15,561 bases of DNA from T3SED10-47 sp046483725 (GTDB lineage Bacteria; Bipolaricaulota; Bipolaricaulia; Bipolaricaulales; Bipolaricaulaceae): the NCBI GenBank assembly GCA_046483725.1, contig JAWOCQ010000084.1, positions 1 through 15,561 of the forward strand, given 5' to 3'. The notes below the pieces were generated by a model, which had not been told where the DNA came from, did no database searches, and saw nothing but the letters and a program-made list of their open reading frames with translations. Shown here piece by piece: positions 1-7,468 of the stretch (positions are counted from its first letter, which is position 1; every line of letters starts with the position of its first letter). The translations under genes and the position numbers were made by a program.

Positions 1-51
1 GTACATGAGCTGCTGCAGAGTGCCCCGCAAGCACAATACCCGTTTTCCTAA
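1..51 (+). CDS. Possible C-terminal tail of an upstream gene (partial)
   Basis: Frame 1 is open from the window edge and ends at TAA (49-51), encoding a 16-residue tail that ends in QAQYPFS. Nothing in so short a piece identifies a family. Frame 2 is also open to a TAG at 53-55, so the choice of frame is weak. The following 52-142 holds no gene I can support, only the leader of the next gene. Confidence 0.22.
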   Translation, partial: VHELLQSAPQAQYPFS

Positions 52-142
52 CTAGCAGCGCGAAGACGCAAGGTGGTTGGCCCGTGCCACCCAAGCGGGG
101 GGCAGCATGGGGCGTGTTTGGTATGCAAGGGAGGGCAGCAAG

Positions 143-1603
143 ATGAGCGCGATAGCAGGTATCGTTGGAAAAAAGGCGCGTCCAAAGGACGTCGGGCGCA
201 TGTTGAACGAAATAAGGCACCGGGGGCCGGATAACTCAGTAGTTCGCAACCTTCCCTACGCCACGGTGGGTTGTGGAGAGATAAATACGTCTTACCAAGC
301 GACGTTCGCCTTCAGTGGTGAGCAACAGCCGTTCGTCCTGATGGATGGAGACGTGTTCAACCATCGTCCCTACGAAACCACCAATGCGACGTTTCTCCGT
401 AGCATGTACGAGAAACATGGCATGGACTGCTTCGCCAAACTCGACGGAAGCTACGCTTGCGCAGTCATTGAACAGGACCAGACGCTCCTCGTCCGCGACC
501 CTGTTGGATCCCGGCCGTTGGTCTACGGGACGAAGGACGGCCAGCTCTATTTCGCCTCGGAAGCGAAAGCCCTAGTGGACTTCCTGCCGGAGGTCAAGGA
601 ACTCCCGGCAGGACACATCTACTCCAGTCGAGACGGGTTGAAGCCGTTCGCGCTGGAGCGTCCCCACCTCCCCGAGTTCGAGACACCGGCAGAGGCGGCT
701 AAGGCACTGCGCGAAGTCATGGTGGAGGCAGTGGAGAAGATGATGGCCGACGGGGCAGCGGAGGGAGTTTCCCTCAGCGGCGGCTTGGATAGCTCGCTGA
801 TCGCGGCAATCGCCAAACAGTTCAACAGGAAGCTTAAGGTCTTCAGCACCACCATCAAGCGGTACCCAGGCCAAGACCTCGGTTACGCCAAGCTCATGGC
901 CAACTACCTGGGGCTGGAGCACCACATCTATCGGATCACCGATGAGGACATCGCCCGCATCCTACCGCGCGCGGTTTGGTTCCTGGAATCTTTTGATGAA
1001 GACTGTATCTCCGGGTTCATCGCCAACTACTACTCAGCAAGAATGGCACGCGAGCACACCAACTGTGTGTTGGTGGGCGAGGGGGCGGACGAGCTCTTCG
1101 GGGGCTACTTCCGCGAGCTGCAGGCGGTCGACGACCCGGAGGAGAAGGAGAAGGTGGCTCAAAAACTCGTGGCCATCGCGTACAACACGGCCCTCAGGCG
1201 CCTGGACCGGGGCTGGATGTCCAATTCGGTGGACTACCGAGCGCCTTTCCTCGACGCAAAGGTGGTCACATTGAGCGAGCGGATCCCGCTTGCTATGAAG
1301 GTCTACGCTCAAGACGGCGAGCAGATTGAAAAGTGGATCCTCCGCGAGGCTTTCCGCGACATGCTTCCCCGGGAAATCTCCAACCGACCAAAGCTGCGTT
1401 TCGCCAGGGGTACCGGAGTGGACGACCTCATGGACCAACTCATCGCCAGCAAGGTCGGCGCCAAGGACATGCAACGGACGCCAAAGAGCAGCCAAGGCGT
1501 CGCGTTCACCTCGCCGAAGGAACTGCATTATTACCGGTTGTTCCGCAAACGCTTCCCTTCCGGCTACGAGGGCCTGACTGTCCGCTGGGATCCGTTCAAG
1601 TAA
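143..1603 (+). CDS. Asparagine-synthetase-like enzyme with Cys-to-Ser change in the glutaminase domain
   Basis: 486 aa. An N-terminal class II glutamine-amidotransferase-like domain (about 1-160) is followed by an asparagine synthetase ATP-pyrophosphatase domain. ATG 143 is chosen because AAGGGAGGG lies 7 nt upstream and the protein then begins MSAIAGI, aligning with the family's MCGIAGI; an in-frame ATG at 77 would bury this conserved start. The synthetase half looks intact: PP-loop SGGLDSS (212-218), GEGADELFGGY (312-322), DYRAPFLD (364-371) and a late Lys in RPKLRF. The glutaminase half has RHRGPD (25-30) and FNH, but the nucleophile Cys is Ser2, the glutamine-binding Arg-Leu pair is not recognisable, and the usual NGE is DGD (68-70). 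I infer an ammonia-dependent asparagine synthetase or an amide/lactam-forming relative (beta-lactam synthetase also lost its Cys). The substrate is unknown. It is convergent with the permease, 2 nt apart. Confidence 0.85.
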   Translation: MSAIAGIVGKKARPKDVGRMLNEIRHRGPDNSVVRNLPYATVGCGEINTSYQATFAFSGEQQPFVLMDGDVFNHRPYETTNATFLRSMYEKHGMDCFAKLDGSYACAVIEQDQTLLVRDPVGSRPLVYGTKDGQLYFASEAKALVDFLPEVKELPAGHIYSSRDGLKPFALERPHLPEFETPAEAAKALREVMVEAVEKMMADGAAEGVSLSGGLDSSLIAAIAKQFNRKLKVFSTTIKRYPGQDLGYAKLMANYLGLEHHIYRITDEDIARILPRAVWFLESFDEDCISGFIANYYSARMAREHTNCVLVGEGADELFGGYFRELQAVDDPEEKEKVAQKLVAIAYNTALRRLDRGWMSNSVDYRAPFLDAKVVTLSERIPLAMKVYAQDGEQIEKWILREAFRDMLPREISNRPKLRFARGTGVDDLMDQLIASKVGAKDMQRTPKSSQGVAFTSPKELHYYRLFRKRFPSGYEGLTVRWDPFK

Positions 1604-1605
1604 GC

Positions 1606-3393
1606 TTAGAGTCCCCACAGGGCAGCGATGAGGAGGGGCGTCACCACCGTGAGCAGAAGGTTGAGTGGCGCCCCCACACGTGTAAAGTCCAGGAATTTGT
1701 AGCCGCCCGGTCCGTACACCATGGTGTTCGTTTGATAACCGATGGGGGTCATGAAGCTGGTGGACGCGGCGAACATGATGGCCAGTACGAACGCCCTCGG
1801 GTCCAATCCCAGCCCCTGGGCAGTGGCAATACCGACAGGAACGAGGACCACCACCGACGCGCTATTCGACAGGACGGAGGTCAGGGCGGTGGCCACCAGG
1901 TAGAACAACATTAACATCACCACCGGCGGCACAAACTCAGCCACCCCCGCCGCCAGCTCCCCGAGCACTTGCGCCGCACCGGTCGTCTCCAGCGCCATCC
2001 CCAAGGGGATGAGCCCCGCCAGGAGGAAGATCACGTCCCAGCGGATGGATGCGTGGAGTTCGTGTGGTCTCAGACAACCGGTGAGCACCATCAGCACGCA
2101 TCCGGTCACAGCGGTAGTCAGGATCGGGACCCCGAGCGCCGCAAACAGCACAACGCCCCCCAGAATTCCCAGCGCAACCGGGATCTTCTTCCTGCGGAAG
2201 AGCTCCTGCGGCGCCGCCTCGGTGACTATGAAGCCGGGATCCCGCTGGAACAGCTCTAATGCCCGACGCGGCCCCTGTAGGAGCAAGGTATCCCCGAAAT
2301 TGAGCCGCACGTTAGCCAGGCGTTGTCGCAGGATCTCCCCATGCTTTTGTATGGCAACCACCGTACAGCCATAGCGGTTCCGGAAATCGGTGGATACAAG
2401 CGTCCCTCCGATCAAATCCGAGTTGGGCGCGATTACTACTTCCAATAGCCCTGACTCGTCGGACTTGAGGTCGTGGTCGCCGAGGCGACTCTCGGGCTCG
2501 ATGTTCAGTCCACGTACCACATCTCTGATCCGCAGGAGCCGCTCACGGTCGGCCTGCACAAGCATGATGTCCCCGGGAATCAAAGAGTGCGATTCCACCG
2601 GAAAGGGTAAAGCTCTACCTTCGCGGATAATTCCCACCACTTGGATCCCGAGCTCTCGGCCCAAGTCGCATTGAGCTACTGTACACCCCACATAGGGGTA
2701 ATCATCCTCTACGGCAACCTCCGTGATGAATTCACGCACATGATATTCATCCGCCACATCGCCCTCGGTACGCCGCTGGGGAACCAGATGTCTTCCTACG
2801 AGCATGATATAGACAACACCCACGACAAATACGACCAGCCCGATGGCCGAGAACTCAAACAGGCCAAACCCCCCCACCCCCGCGCTCGCAGATAAGGATG
2901 AGGCAAGAATGTTCGTGGACGTACCAATGAGGGTAACCACCCCCGCCAGCTGCGCGGTGTAGGAGAGGGGGATGAGGAGCTTGGACGGAGAACGGCCGTG
3001 TTCACGCGACATGCGGACCACCACGGGTATGAGGATGGCCACTACAGGGGTGTTATTTATGAACGCCGCAATGGGGCCGGCCAGCAGGAAAACCGCCAAC
3101 AGTTGACGGAACTCGCTCTCACCCGCCAGACGCAGCACGTGGTGAGCAAGCACATTCACCATTCCTGTGCGGTAAACAGCCCCCGAAAGGATGAACATGG
3201 CCAGCACTGTAATGGTGGCGGGGTTGCTGAACCCGGCGATGGCGTCCCCCGGCGCAAGCCCAAGTACCGGGCCCAAAATAAGGAGCAGCGCTATGAGACC
3301 GAACGCCACGAAGTCTATGGGGAAGAGATCAAGCGCAAACACCACCAGTGCTGCCACCAGAATGATCAGCACCAGCAGGATCTCCAACGTCAC
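1606..3393 (-). CDS. SLC13/DASS-family permease with two TrkA_C domains
   Basis: 595 aa multi-spanning inner-membrane protein of the SLC13 (divalent anion:Na+ symporter) group. N-terminal membrane segments (about 3-200) carry the family NNTP motif (113-116) and a TSTN signature (158-161). Two soluble TrkA_C (RCK_C) domains lie at about 223-290 and 316-382. A second membrane block (about 405-595) contains SNSAS (509-513) and a TPIGYQTN signature near 550. Substrates in the family include sulfate and dicarboxylates; the sequence does not decide which. GTG 3393 is chosen because AGGGAGGGGG lies 7 nt upstream and the protein then opens directly with a hydrophobic helix. An in-frame GTG at 3453 would add 20 polar residues and span a TATAAT box. 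The neighbouring amidotransferase-like gene may or may not be functionally linked. Confidence 0.9.
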   Translation of the reverse strand: MTLEILLVLIILVAALVVFALDLFPIDFVAFGLIALLLILGPVLGLAPGDAIAGFSNPATITVLAMFILSGAVYRTGMVNVLAHHVLRLAGESEFRQLLAVFLLAGPIAAFINNTPVVAILIPVVVRMSREHGRSPSKLLIPLSYTAQLAGVVTLIGTSTNILASSLSASAGVGGFGLFEFSAIGLVVFVVGVVYIMLVGRHLVPQRRTEGDVADEYHVREFITEVAVEDDYPYVGCTVAQCDLGRELGIQVVGIIREGRALPFPVESHSLIPGDIMLVQADRERLLRIRDVVRGLNIEPESRLGDHDLKSDESGLLEVVIAPNSDLIGGTLVSTDFRNRYGCTVVAIQKHGEILRQRLANVRLNFGDTLLLQGPRRALELFQRDPGFIVTEAAPQELFRRKKIPVALGILGGVVLFAALGVPILTTAVTGCVLMVLTGCLRPHELHASIRWDVIFLLAGLIPLGMALETTGAAQVLGELAAGVAEFVPPVVMLMLFYLVATALTSVLSNSASVVVLVPVGIATAQGLGLDPRAFVLAIMFAASTSFMTPIGYQTNTMVYGPGGYKFLDFTRVGAPLNLLLTVVTPLLIAALWGL

Positions 3394-3429
3394 ACTGCAG
3401 CCCCCTCCCTCCACGCTAGAGTAGGCTAG

Positions 3430-3435
3430 ATTATA
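3430..3435 (-). promoter_or_regulatory. Putative -10 box for the SLC13 permease gene
   Basis: A perfect TATAAT on the minus strand, about 37 nt upstream of GTG 3393, would give a leader of roughly 30 nt that still contains the AGGGAGGGGG ribosome site. No good -35 hexamer lies 16-18 nt further upstream. The box supports the internal GTG start. Confidence 0.4.
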
Positions 3436-3476
3436 CAGGCCGTCCCTGGCCACATGCTTAGTGACTCCCCAGGCGC

Positions 3477-3505
3477 TTGTTAATCCGCAGGAGAGCAGGT
3501 AGCAT
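3477..3505 (+). promoter_or_regulatory. Putative promoter of the C45-like hydrolase gene
   Basis: TTGTTA (3477-3482) and TAGCAT (3500-3505) are separated by 17 nt, each matching four of six consensus bases. The implied start near 3512 would leave a short leader holding the GGAGG and the mini-ORF at 3533. The match is modest. Confidence 0.3.
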
Positions 3506-3532
3506 CCGATCGGTCCAATCCGGAGGTTTGCG

Positions 3533-3568
3533 ATGCCTGATTTTTCAATCTGGCCATTCGAAGCATGA
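3533..3568 (+). CDS. 11-codon leader ORF overlapping the C45-like gene start
   Basis: ATG 3533 is preceded by GGAGG (3522-3526) at 6 nt, the only good ribosome site in this leader. It encodes MPDFSIWPFEA and stops at TGA 3566-3568, overlapping ATG 3565 of the hydrolase as ATGA. The hydrolase has no recognisable ribosome site of its own, so translational coupling from this ORF is a reasonable inference. The peptide resembles no attenuator leader I know; it has one Trp and two Phe but no residue run. Confidence 0.4.
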   Translation: MPDFSIWPFEA

Positions 3569-4659
3569 TGTCCAGACTACCGCTGCTTCGGCTGACAGGA
3601 CATGCTGAAGAACAAGGGCGCCTCCACGGCCTCCAAGCGGCGGAGCTAATCCATCACAACTGGGCGGTGTATCGCCGGCGTTTTCGCGTAGAGGCAAGGC
3701 TGAACGAACGCGACGTCCTGCGCCAGGCTGAGCTGTGGCGTCGCCGCATAGCCGATTCATACCCCAATTACGCCCGCACAATGTCCGCTATCGCAGCCGC
3801 CTCGGACTTGCCGCTGCTCGCCGTGGTGGCGCTCAACGTACGTTACGAACTCCTGTACAGCGCCTTCGCCCGGCAGGGCCTGGCCGGGGAGGAGTGTACC
3901 GCAGCCGCGCTCCTGCCCGGCCGCGTTGACTGCGGGAGAACACTCATGGCACACAACTGGGACTGGATTCCCGAGGTTAAACTCGTCTGGCTCCACCAAG
4001 ACCGGGGCGGTCACCAGCACCAGGTGCTGGCGGTCACCGAGGCCGGGGTGGTCGGGCCGAAGATCGGCATCAACTCAGCGGGACTGGCTATGGCCGTGAA
4101 CGGCCTTGTCTCTCACTTGGACCGGTGGGACGGTCCCGGCATCCCTTTCCACGTGCGCTGCCACCGCGTGCTCGGTGCAAGGACCCTGGAAGATGCTATG
4201 GCGGCGGCAGAAGAGGGGGACTCCCCATGCTCGGCGAGTTTTCTCCTATCCGGTCCCCGGAGCGCGGTCGCCGTGGAGCGTGCGCCCAGCGGAGCGACAC
4301 GCGTGCACGCCACCGCCGGCATTCTGGTGCACGCTAATCACTTCCTGGCCGCCTCTGAGCTGGGGATACACCAGCCCCTGGGCGACGAACGGCGATCGAC
4401 TTATCACCGTTGGCGCAGGATGAACGCCTTGCTCTCAGCGCGGACCGCTTGGAATGAGGAATCGCTAAAGCAGCTCCTGCAGGATCACGACGGATACCCC
4501 GACTCTATCTGCCGGCACCCCATTCCGGAGATAGCTGCCGGGTGTCGCTATGCCACCTCTTTGGCTTTGGTGCTGGATCCGGAAGCCGGCAGCCTCTATT
4601 ATGCGCCAGGACTCCCTTGCCGCAGCACTTACGGGAGCCTCAGTTTACGGGGACTCTAG
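3565..4659 (+). CDS. C45 / acyl-CoA:6-APA acyltransferase-like Ntn hydrolase
   Basis: 364 aa, matching the peptidase C45 / penicillin acyltransferase-like family, which are autoprocessing N-terminal nucleophile amidohydrolases. Seen: an N-terminal PLLRLTGHAEEQGRLHG segment (family pattern GxxxExGxxHG); the candidate nucleophile Cys111 in EECTAA; HNWDW (130-134); GINSAGLAMAVNG (168-180); HANHF (256-260); and the family-typical HDGYPDSICRHP (308-319). In classical members the residue before the nucleophile is Gly; here it is Glu, so the processing chemistry may differ. No signal peptide is visible, suggesting a cytoplasmic enzyme. ATG 3565 and ATG 3568 are both possible. The natural substrate (an N-acyl amide, acyl-amino acid or peptide bond) cannot be told. 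No terminator is visible before the next promoter. Confidence 0.87.
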   Translation: MMSRLPLLRLTGHAEEQGRLHGLQAAELIHHNWAVYRRRFRVEARLNERDVLRQAELWRRRIADSYPNYARTMSAIAAASDLPLLAVVALNVRYELLYSAFARQGLAGEECTAAALLPGRVDCGRTLMAHNWDWIPEVKLVWLHQDRGGHQHQVLAVTEAGVVGPKIGINSAGLAMAVNGLVSHLDRWDGPGIPFHVRCHRVLGARTLEDAMAAAEEGDSPCSASFLLSGPRSAVAVERAPSGATRVHATAGILVHANHFLAASELGIHQPLGDERRSTYHRWRRMNALLSARTAWNEESLKQLLQDHDGYPDSICRHPIPEIAAGCRYATSLALVLDPEAGSLYYAPGLPCRSTYGSLSLRGL

Positions 4660-4780
4660 TTTACACCCCGCAACCCAAGCAGCGTAAGGTCGCGAATTGG
4701 AGTTGGGACGCACGGGCTTTCCCGAGGTCCGACGGCGTTTCCTCTTTCCCAGACTGCCGCGCCCAGTGTAACGTACAGCA

Positions 4781-4809
4781 TTTACAGCCCCGTCGGCCAT
4801 GGCTATAAT
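4781..4809 (+). promoter_or_regulatory. Sigma-A-type promoter of the bifunctional nuclease gene
   Basis: TTTACA (4781-4786) and TATAAT (4804-4809) are 17 nt apart, one mismatch from full consensus. The start near 4816 gives a leader of about 30 nt and rules out the in-frame TTG at 4813 as translation start. It is the best promoter match in the window. Confidence 0.72.
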
Positions 4810-4845
4810 GAATTGTCCGCAGCGGGCGGACAAAGGGGAAATGCC

Positions 4846-5325
4846 ATGAAGGAAGCGGAAGTCAAGGCACTGCTGGTGGACCCAATGAATAACTCTCCAG
4901 TTATACTCCTAAAGGATAGGAGCTCTTCCCAGGCTATGCCCATTTGGATAGGCGAGGCGGAGGCTATGTCCATTGCCTTGGAGTTGCAAGGGCATGCCTT
5001 CCCACGCCCGCTGGCGCACGATCTGATGAAGCACCTCCTGGAGTCCTTGGGTGGCCAGCTGGAGCAGGTGGCCATCACCGAGGTCAAGGAGGGTACCTAC
5101 TATGCCACCTTGAACATCCGTACCGCCGACGGCAGCTTGAAGGAGATCGACGCCCGCCCTTCTGATTCCGTAGCCCTTGCCTTGCGTACCCACTGCCCCA
5201 TCTACATCGCCGAGGAGGTCTTCGAACAATCCGCAATCGAATCTCCGTTTGCCGAGGAAGAGAAATTCCACGATTTTGTGGACAAAGAGGTCCGCCTGGC
5301 CGAGTTCCGCTGGCGTGCCCAGTAA
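4846..5325 (+). CDS. Bifunctional nuclease family protein (DUF151/BFN)
   Basis: 159 aa of the DUF151 / bifunctional nuclease (BFN_dom) family, for which DNase and RNase activities are reported in some members; the bacterial role is poorly defined. Seen: the family core MPIWIGEAEA (31-40), a RPLAHDL motif (54-60), and RPSDSVALALR (104-114) followed by PIYIAEEV. No C-terminal UVR domain is present, so this is the short form. ATG 4846 is chosen over TTG 4813 because AAAGGGG lies just upstream and the promoter fits. It is a monocistronic unit with its own strong promoter, and its stop is 3 nt from the stop of the convergent gene. Confidence 0.9.
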   Translation: MKEAEVKALLVDPMNNSPVILLKDRSSSQAMPIWIGEAEAMSIALELQGHAFPRPLAHDLMKHLLESLGGQLEQVAITEVKEGTYYATLNIRTADGSLKEIDARPSDSVALALRTHCPIYIAEEVFEQSAIESPFAEEEKFHDFVDKEVRLAEFRWRAQ

Positions 5326-5328
5326 CCC

Positions 5329-6021
5329 CTAACCCCCGAACCATCTGCGGGGCGGGGCCGGCAGCGATAGGAGCTCACGGAACTCAATGCCCTGGTTAAG
5401 TTCCAGCTCAAGGATGTGAGCTCTGGCAATACGTACCTCGCGCTCCTCTTTTAGTGAGTAAACATCCACCTTGGTAAGCAGCACATCCTCGTCCTCAGGC
5501 GCCTTCTCGATCACCAGCCGGTGATACGGGCCCGGCGGGCCTCGTATGTCGAGTACCCCCACCTCCGGTGAAGCGACAGAGATACGCCCCAACTGAAGCC
5601 CGGCCCGTAGCCGGCCCACATCCAGCAAGTCGGTCAACCAATCCGCCCCTTCCACGGGGATCTCCACTCCAGCACCCTCGCGGGGCCTATAGTGCACAAG
5701 CATCCACCCGTCTACGATCTCCCGCAGCGTGTACACTTCGCCGTCCAATTCCTCAGGCTTGAGGACATCTATGCGGATTGCCGGATGGGCAATATAGCGG
5801 AGCCGGACTTCAACACCCTCGTCCCCCTGCCCTTCCAAGGTGACCCGCGCATCCAGGTCCTCAGCCCCCGCCAACGTCTCGGCTATCTGCAGCAGTTGGC
5901 CGGGCGGGGTCTCCGGCGACAGGGTCTGCAAGAAGGGCCACCCAAGCGCAACCAACCAAGCCCCCAGCCCCACCAGGGCCACGAGAACGACTGTCCATAT
6001 TCCTCCCGCTCCGTTCATCAC
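5329..6021 (-). CDS. Membrane-anchored LolA-like / sigma-E regulatory-like protein
   Basis: 230 aa. One N-terminal hydrophobic helix (about 8-30), followed by an extracytoplasmic region rich in predicted beta strands. The pattern of an early TLAGAEDLDARVTL-type strand, then RYIAHPAIRIDVL, then GWMLVHYRP fits outer-membrane-lipoprotein-carrier-like (LolA/RseB-fold) proteins, which Gram-positive bacteria also use at the cell surface, for example GerS-type germination proteins. The family call is by fold pattern, not strong identity. There is no lipobox, so it is probably held by an uncleaved anchor. GTG 6021 directly precedes ATG 6018; AGGAG (6034-6038) lies 12 nt from the GTG and 15 nt from the ATG, so the GTG is favoured. 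It diverges from pgk. Confidence 0.6.
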   Translation of the reverse strand: MMNGAGGIWTVVLVALVGLGAWLVALGWPFLQTLSPETPPGQLLQIAETLAGAEDLDARVTLEGQGDEGVEVRLRYIAHPAIRIDVLKPEELDGEVYTLREIVDGWMLVHYRPREGAGVEIPVEGADWLTDLLDVGRLRAGLQLGRISVASPEVGVLDIRGPPGPYHRLVIEKAPEDEDVLLTKVDVYSLKEEREVRIARAHILELELNQGIEFRELLSLPAPPRRWFGG

Positions 6022-6050
6022 TCGAAAATATTACTCCTAACCGATACCTG

Positions 6051-6072
6051 CACAACCAGCCGCTCAGTTGTG
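6051..6072. promoter_or_regulatory. Inverted repeat overlapping the pgk -35 element
   Basis: CACAAC (6051-6056) and GTTGTG (6067-6072) are perfect inverted arms around a 10-nt spacer, overlapping TTGTGG of the pgk promoter. This placement suits a repressor site controlling pgk or the divergent gene, but six-base arms can arise by chance. Confidence 0.3.
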
Positions 6073-6096
6073 GTAAGGCCTTTTGCAACCTAGAAT
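6068..6096 (+). promoter_or_regulatory. Putative pgk promoter
   Basis: TTGTGG (6068-6073) and TAGAAT (6091-6096) are 17 nt apart. The start would be near 6103, leaving only about 10 nt before ATG 6114, so the leader would consist almost wholly of the GGTGAT ribosome site. Confidence 0.5.
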
Positions 6097-6113
6097 CAGC
6101 GCTGGTGATTACG

Positions 6114-7295
6114 ATGAGACTCCGCACAGTCAAAGACGCCGACGTTCGCGGCCGCCAAGTGCTGCTGCGCGCCGACTACAATGTGCCCCTAGTGGACCAC
6201 CAGGTTGCTGACGAGGCCAGGATCAGGGCCAGCTTGCCCACCCTACACCTACTGCTGGACGGGGGGGCCAAGGTAGCCGTTTGTTCACACCTTGGACGCC
6301 CCAAAGGTAAGCGCGTGCCCGAGCTGCGAATGGCTCCGGTGGCGAAGGTATTAAGCGACCTGCTCGGTTGCGACGTGCCCAAGGCAAAGGACTGCGTCGG
6401 CGCACCCGTGCGGGAGACCATGAACAAGCTTGAGCCCGGGAGCGTGGCGGTGCTAGAGAACGTACGATTCCACCCCGAAGAAGAAACAAACGACCCCGCT
6501 TTCGCCAGGTCCATGGCCGAGCCGTTCGACCTGTTCGTGAACGATGCTTTCGCCACTGCCCACCGGGCCCACGCCTCCACCAGCGGCATAACTCATCACC
6601 TCCCCTCCTATGCCGGACTGCTTGTGGACAGGGAAGTGCAAGCCCTGTCGGGCCTCATTAGCAACCCGCGAAGGCCCTATTACATGCTGGTGGGAGGAAA
6701 GAAGGCAAAGGACAAGCTGGGCGTACTCAAGACCCTGTTGGGCAAAGTCGACGGCTTTCTCGTAGGCGGCGGCGTCGCCTTCACCTTCCTCAAGGCAAAG
6801 GGCCACAATGTCGGCCAGTCGGTCGTGGATGACTCCCTGATCGACACGATGAAAGAGCTCCTGGAAGAGGCCCAGAAGAGAGAAACAGAAATACTGCTTC
6901 CCAGCGACGCGGTCGTGGCGCGCGAGGTGTCCGCAGCCGCCTCCACCAAGGTGGCTCCGGCAAGCAAGATCCCCGCAGGGTGGATGGGCCTGGACATCGG
7001 CCCCAAGACAATCAAGCGGTACTCCGAGGTCTTGGAAAACGCGGGGACCGTTGTCTGGGCCGGTCCGATGGGAGCGTTCGAGGTAGAGCCTTTCGCCGCC
7101 GGAACACGCGCGATAGCCGAGCTCCTGGCCGGAATCAAAGGCTTCACCGTGGTAGGCGGCGGCGAGACAGGCGAAGCGGTGGCCAACCTGGGCTTAGGCG
7201 GCAAGTTCGGCCACCTTTCCACGGGAGGAGGGGCGACGCTCGCCTTTCTTCAGGGAATGTCCATGCCGGCACTGGAGCCTCTCCGAGCGGACTAG
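6114..7295 (+). CDS. pgk: Phosphoglycerate kinase (variant nucleotide site)
   Basis: 393 aa, the usual bacterial length. It catalyses 1,3-bisphosphoglycerate + ADP = 3-phosphoglycerate + ATP in glycolysis, gluconeogenesis or the Calvin cycle. The substrate site is intact: RADYNVPL (19-26), SHLGRPKG (58-65), ENVRF (115-119) and HRAH (150-153). The C-terminal nucleotide domain has GGKKAKDK (194-201, usually GGAKVSDK), WAGPMGAFE (315-323, usually WNGPMGVFE), GGGET (348-352, usually GGGDS/T) and STGGGA (369-374). The Asn-to-Ala and the Mg-contact Asp-to-Glu changes are unusual. ATG 6114 is preferred over GTG 6105 because GGTGAT, complementary to the 16S tail, precedes it and the protein then begins like other Pgks. 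No gap, tpi or gpmI is adjacent, although these commonly cluster with pgk. It may be the sole Pgk or a divergent paralogue. Confidence 0.93.
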   Translation: MRLRTVKDADVRGRQVLLRADYNVPLVDHQVADEARIRASLPTLHLLLDGGAKVAVCSHLGRPKGKRVPELRMAPVAKVLSDLLGCDVPKAKDCVGAPVRETMNKLEPGSVAVLENVRFHPEEETNDPAFARSMAEPFDLFVNDAFATAHRAHASTSGITHHLPSYAGLLVDREVQALSGLISNPRRPYYMLVGGKKAKDKLGVLKTLLGKVDGFLVGGGVAFTFLKAKGHNVGQSVVDDSLIDTMKELLEEAQKRETEILLPSDAVVAREVSAAASTKVAPASKIPAGWMGLDIGPKTIKRYSEVLENAGTVVWAGPMGAFEVEPFAAGTRAIAELLAGIKGFTVVGGGETGEAVANLGLGGKFGHLSTGGGATLAFLQGMSMPALEPLRAD

Positions 7296-7347
7296 CCCGC
7301 CACAGCCCCCTGTTAATTGTCAACTCGCTCAAGCGCATGCTAGAGCG

Positions 7348-7378
7348 TTGGCATAGCCCCACGGTGAGGGGATATAAT
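7348..7378 (+). promoter_or_regulatory. Promoter of tRNA-Gly
   Basis: TATAAT (7373-7378) ends 11 nt before the mature tRNA. TTGGCA (7348-7353) lies 19 nt upstream, slightly longer than ideal. The position is typical of a tRNA gene transcribed with a very short 5' leader. Confidence 0.6.
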
Positions 7379-7389
7379 ACCAGCCGAAC

Positions 7390-7465
7390 GCGGGCATAGC
7401 TCAGTCGGTAGAGCGTCGGCTTCCCAAGCCGAAGGTCACGGGTTCGATCCCCGTTGCCCGCTCCA
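7390..7465 (+). tRNA. tRNA-Gly (anticodon CCC)
   Basis: A complete 76-nt cloverleaf with encoded CCA. Acceptor GCGGGCA pairs with TGCCCGC; the D arm is GCTC/GAGC; the anticodon stem TCGGC/GCCGA encloses loop TTCCCAA, with anticodon CCC at 7423-7425; the T arm ACGGG/CCCGT encloses TTCGATC. The discriminator is T, as in bacterial tRNA-Gly. It reads GGG codons. It is a single gene with its own promoter, and no integrase lies next to it. Confidence 0.97.
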
Positions 7466-7468
7466 GGT

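Noticed and set aside
1034..1618. 194-codon minus-strand ORF opposite the asparagine-synthetase-like gene
   Set aside because: Its translation is low in family-like pattern and it lies wholly antisense to a gene with clear motifs; long antisense frames are expected in GC-rich coding DNA.
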